Part shown: one piece after another, positions 5,694 through 6,640 of the stretch | Layout: each line of letters begins with the position of its first letter | How positions within the stretch are numbered: the stretch's first letter is position 1 | Assembly (NCBI GenBank): GCA_027063295.1 | Contig: JAMORZ010000141.1 | Span: 1 to 6,640 of the forward strand | From: Sulfurimonas sp. | GTDB taxonomy: Bacteria > Campylobacterota > Campylobacteria > Campylobacterales > Sulfurimonadaceae | Reading direction: 5' to 3' | Length of the DNA stretch: 6,640 bases | The notes under the pieces: generated by a model | The model's database searches: none | What the model was told of the DNA's origin: nothing | The model's input: the letters and a program-made list of their open reading frames with translations, nothing else | Made by a program: the position numbers and the translations under genes

Positions 5694-6106
5694 TTTGTCT
5701 CCTTATTTAGTTTAACCTCTTGATTTTCCTCTGCAAAATCCATAAATGCTTGAAATGAGGATACACTTCTATGCCCTAGCGAGCTATAAAGTATCTTTCC
5801 ATCTGCATCTACAAAGTAGTGTCTTGGAACTGGTTTTGTTTCAAACTGCTCAGGGATTTTCACCTGATCTCTTGACATATGTAAAGTAACAAACTCTTTT
5901 TTGAGTCTTTGTTTTACAGTTTCATCTTGAAGTGTTGTTGATGCAAACTTTCTACACCAACGACAACTATCGGATGTGACAAAAATATAAACAATTTTAT
6001 GCTCTTTTTGAGCTTGAGTCAATGCTGCTTTATAATCACTTGGCCAGTTTATATCTGCACCAAACAACATCAATGTAAAAAAACTAATCATTACAAATAT
6101 TTTCAT
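5690..6106 (-). CDS. Secreted thioredoxin-fold protein with CXXC
   Basis: A 138-residue exported thioredoxin-like protein of the thioredoxin_7/SoxW-like kind. The signal peptide MKIFVMISFFTLMLFGA is followed by INWPSDYKAALTQAQKEHK and the strand IVYIFVTSDSCRWCRKFAS, with the redox site C48-R-W-C51. A probable cis-proline lies in KPVPRHYFVDADGK (P94). It could reduce or isomerise disulfides in the periplasm, or carry electrons to thiols or cytochrome-maturation proteins. Substrate and donor are unknown. The frame is open to a GTG at 6118, but the ATG at 6106-6104 has GGGAG (6112-6116) correctly spaced and begins a clean signal peptide, so it is preferred. It starts 2 nt after the dapE stop and overlaps ridA by 4 nt. 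It is odd as a periplasmic protein between two cytosolic enzymes. Confidence 0.9.
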   Translation of the reverse strand: MKIFVMISFFTLMLFGADINWPSDYKAALTQAQKEHKIVYIFVTSDSCRWCRKFASTTLQDETVKQRLKKEFVTLHMSRDQVKIPEQFETKPVPRHYFVDADGKILYSSLGHRSVSSFQAFMDFAEENQEVKLNKETK

Positions 6107-6108
6107 CC

Positions 6109-6640
6109 CTACTCCCACATCTCTATAAGGTTTGCAAACACTTCGTAGAGTTTTTCTACTTCCTCTTTTGTTGTTCGCTCATTGACTGAGTGGATAGTGT
6201 CGTTTTTTACACCAAACTCTATCACATCAATCCCAAAAGCACCCATAAAACGAGCATCACTTGTACCACCTGCTGTAGAGTGTTTTGGTTTTTTAGCACA
6301 AATGCTCTCTATTGCTCTATCGATATTTTTCACTATCTTTGTATCTGTCTGCGTTTTAAACGGGTACGAGCCTTGAGTTAAACGCAACTCATACTCAAAA
6401 CTTCCAAGATGTTTAGCAACAAAAGCTTTTACTTCCTCTTGTGTTGTGAGGGTGTTGTTTCTTACATTGAACATCATCTTAAGCTCGTTTGGTGTGACAT
6501 TGGTAACTTGCATACCTGAGCGGATATCAGTTACAACAAACTTGCTTGGAGCAAAATGTTCATCTCCATCATCAAGATCTACTCCAGCCATATCACCCAA
6601 AACTGTAGCTATATTATGGATAGGATTGATAGCTTTTTGT
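6109..6640 (-). CDS. dapE: Succinyl-diaminopimelate desuccinylase, C-terminal part (start beyond window)
   Basis: DapE is the zinc-dependent M20-family hydrolase that makes LL-diaminopimelate and succinate in lysine and cell-wall synthesis. The open frame continues past 6640, so an internal ATG at 6600 is not the start; about 176 residues are present. They include NPIHNIA near the edge (lid/dimerisation domain), STAGGTSDARF (catalytic domain; E. coli has GGGTSDGRF) and NDTIHSVNE, which carries the conserved zinc-ligand histidine near the C-terminus (E. coli H349 region). The other metal ligands lie outside the window. It ends EMWE-TAG, 2 nt before the ATG of the secreted thioredoxin-fold gene. 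The frame is intact. Confidence 0.95.
   Translation of the reverse strand, partial: QKAINPIHNIATVLGDMAGVDLDDGDEHFAPSKFVVTDIRSGMQVTNVTPNELKMMFNVRNNTLTTQEEVKAFVAKHLGSFEYELRLTQGSYPFKTQTDTKIVKNIDRAIESICAKKPKHSTAGGTSDARFMGAFGIDVIEFGVKNDTIHSVNERTTKEEVEKLYEVFANLIEMWE
6112..6116 (-). promoter_or_regulatory. Ribosome binding site deciding the thioredoxin-fold start
   Basis: GGGAG on the minus strand lies within the last dapE codons and 5 nt before the ATG at 6106. It cannot serve the alternative GTG at 6118, which it overlaps closely. Confidence 0.7.

Noticed and set aside
6182..6381. Two overlapping plus-strand open frames opposite dapE
   Set aside because: They are antisense to conserved dapE motifs and show no recognisable domain.

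Overview
The window is a compact, AT-rich bacterial chromosome segment in which every supported gene lies on the minus strand, so transcription runs from high to low coordinates. The rplU-rpmA-obgE order, the style of the Tat-dependent sulfide:quinone oxidoreductase (SQR), the DUF3373-type outer-membrane protein and the AAGGA(A/G) ribosome sites next to AT-rich promoters with TATAAT but no clear -35 all suggest a Campylobacterota (Epsilonproteobacteria) sulfur oxidiser of the Sulfurimonas/Sulfurovum kind. The phylum call is fairly safe. The genus is inference.

In transcription order, the first unit (6640-5313) is the C-terminal part of dapE (lysine/peptidoglycan precursor synthesis), a secreted thioredoxin-fold protein with a CRWC site, and ridA. 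These genes are separated by a 2-nt gap and then a 4-nt ATGA overlap, so they are probably one translationally coupled operon. A strong 10-bp hairpin follows ridA, then a 221-nt AT-rich gap with a promoter for the next unit and a possible plus-strand small RNA.

The second block (5091-1595) looks like an envelope sulfide-oxidation module. It holds a 108-residue exported protein resembling a small cytochrome c without a heme motif, a terminator/attenuator hairpin, a 469-residue DUF3373-like barrel protein with an N-terminal coiled coil, a Tat-exported type II SQR with both catalytic cysteines, and a 78-residue two-helix membrane protein starting 1 nt after the SQR stop. The SQR would oxidise sulfide and reduce quinone at the periplasmic membrane face. 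The roles of the barrel and the small proteins are unknown.

The third block (1564-1) is housekeeping: a TATAAT promoter and a leader with a perfect 7-bp stem, then rplU (L21), rpmA (L27), a hairpin, and the first 259 codons of obgE, which runs off the window edge. The most unusual material is in the SQR block and the intergenic RNA structures. No mobile element, CRISPR array, tRNA or rRNA was seen.
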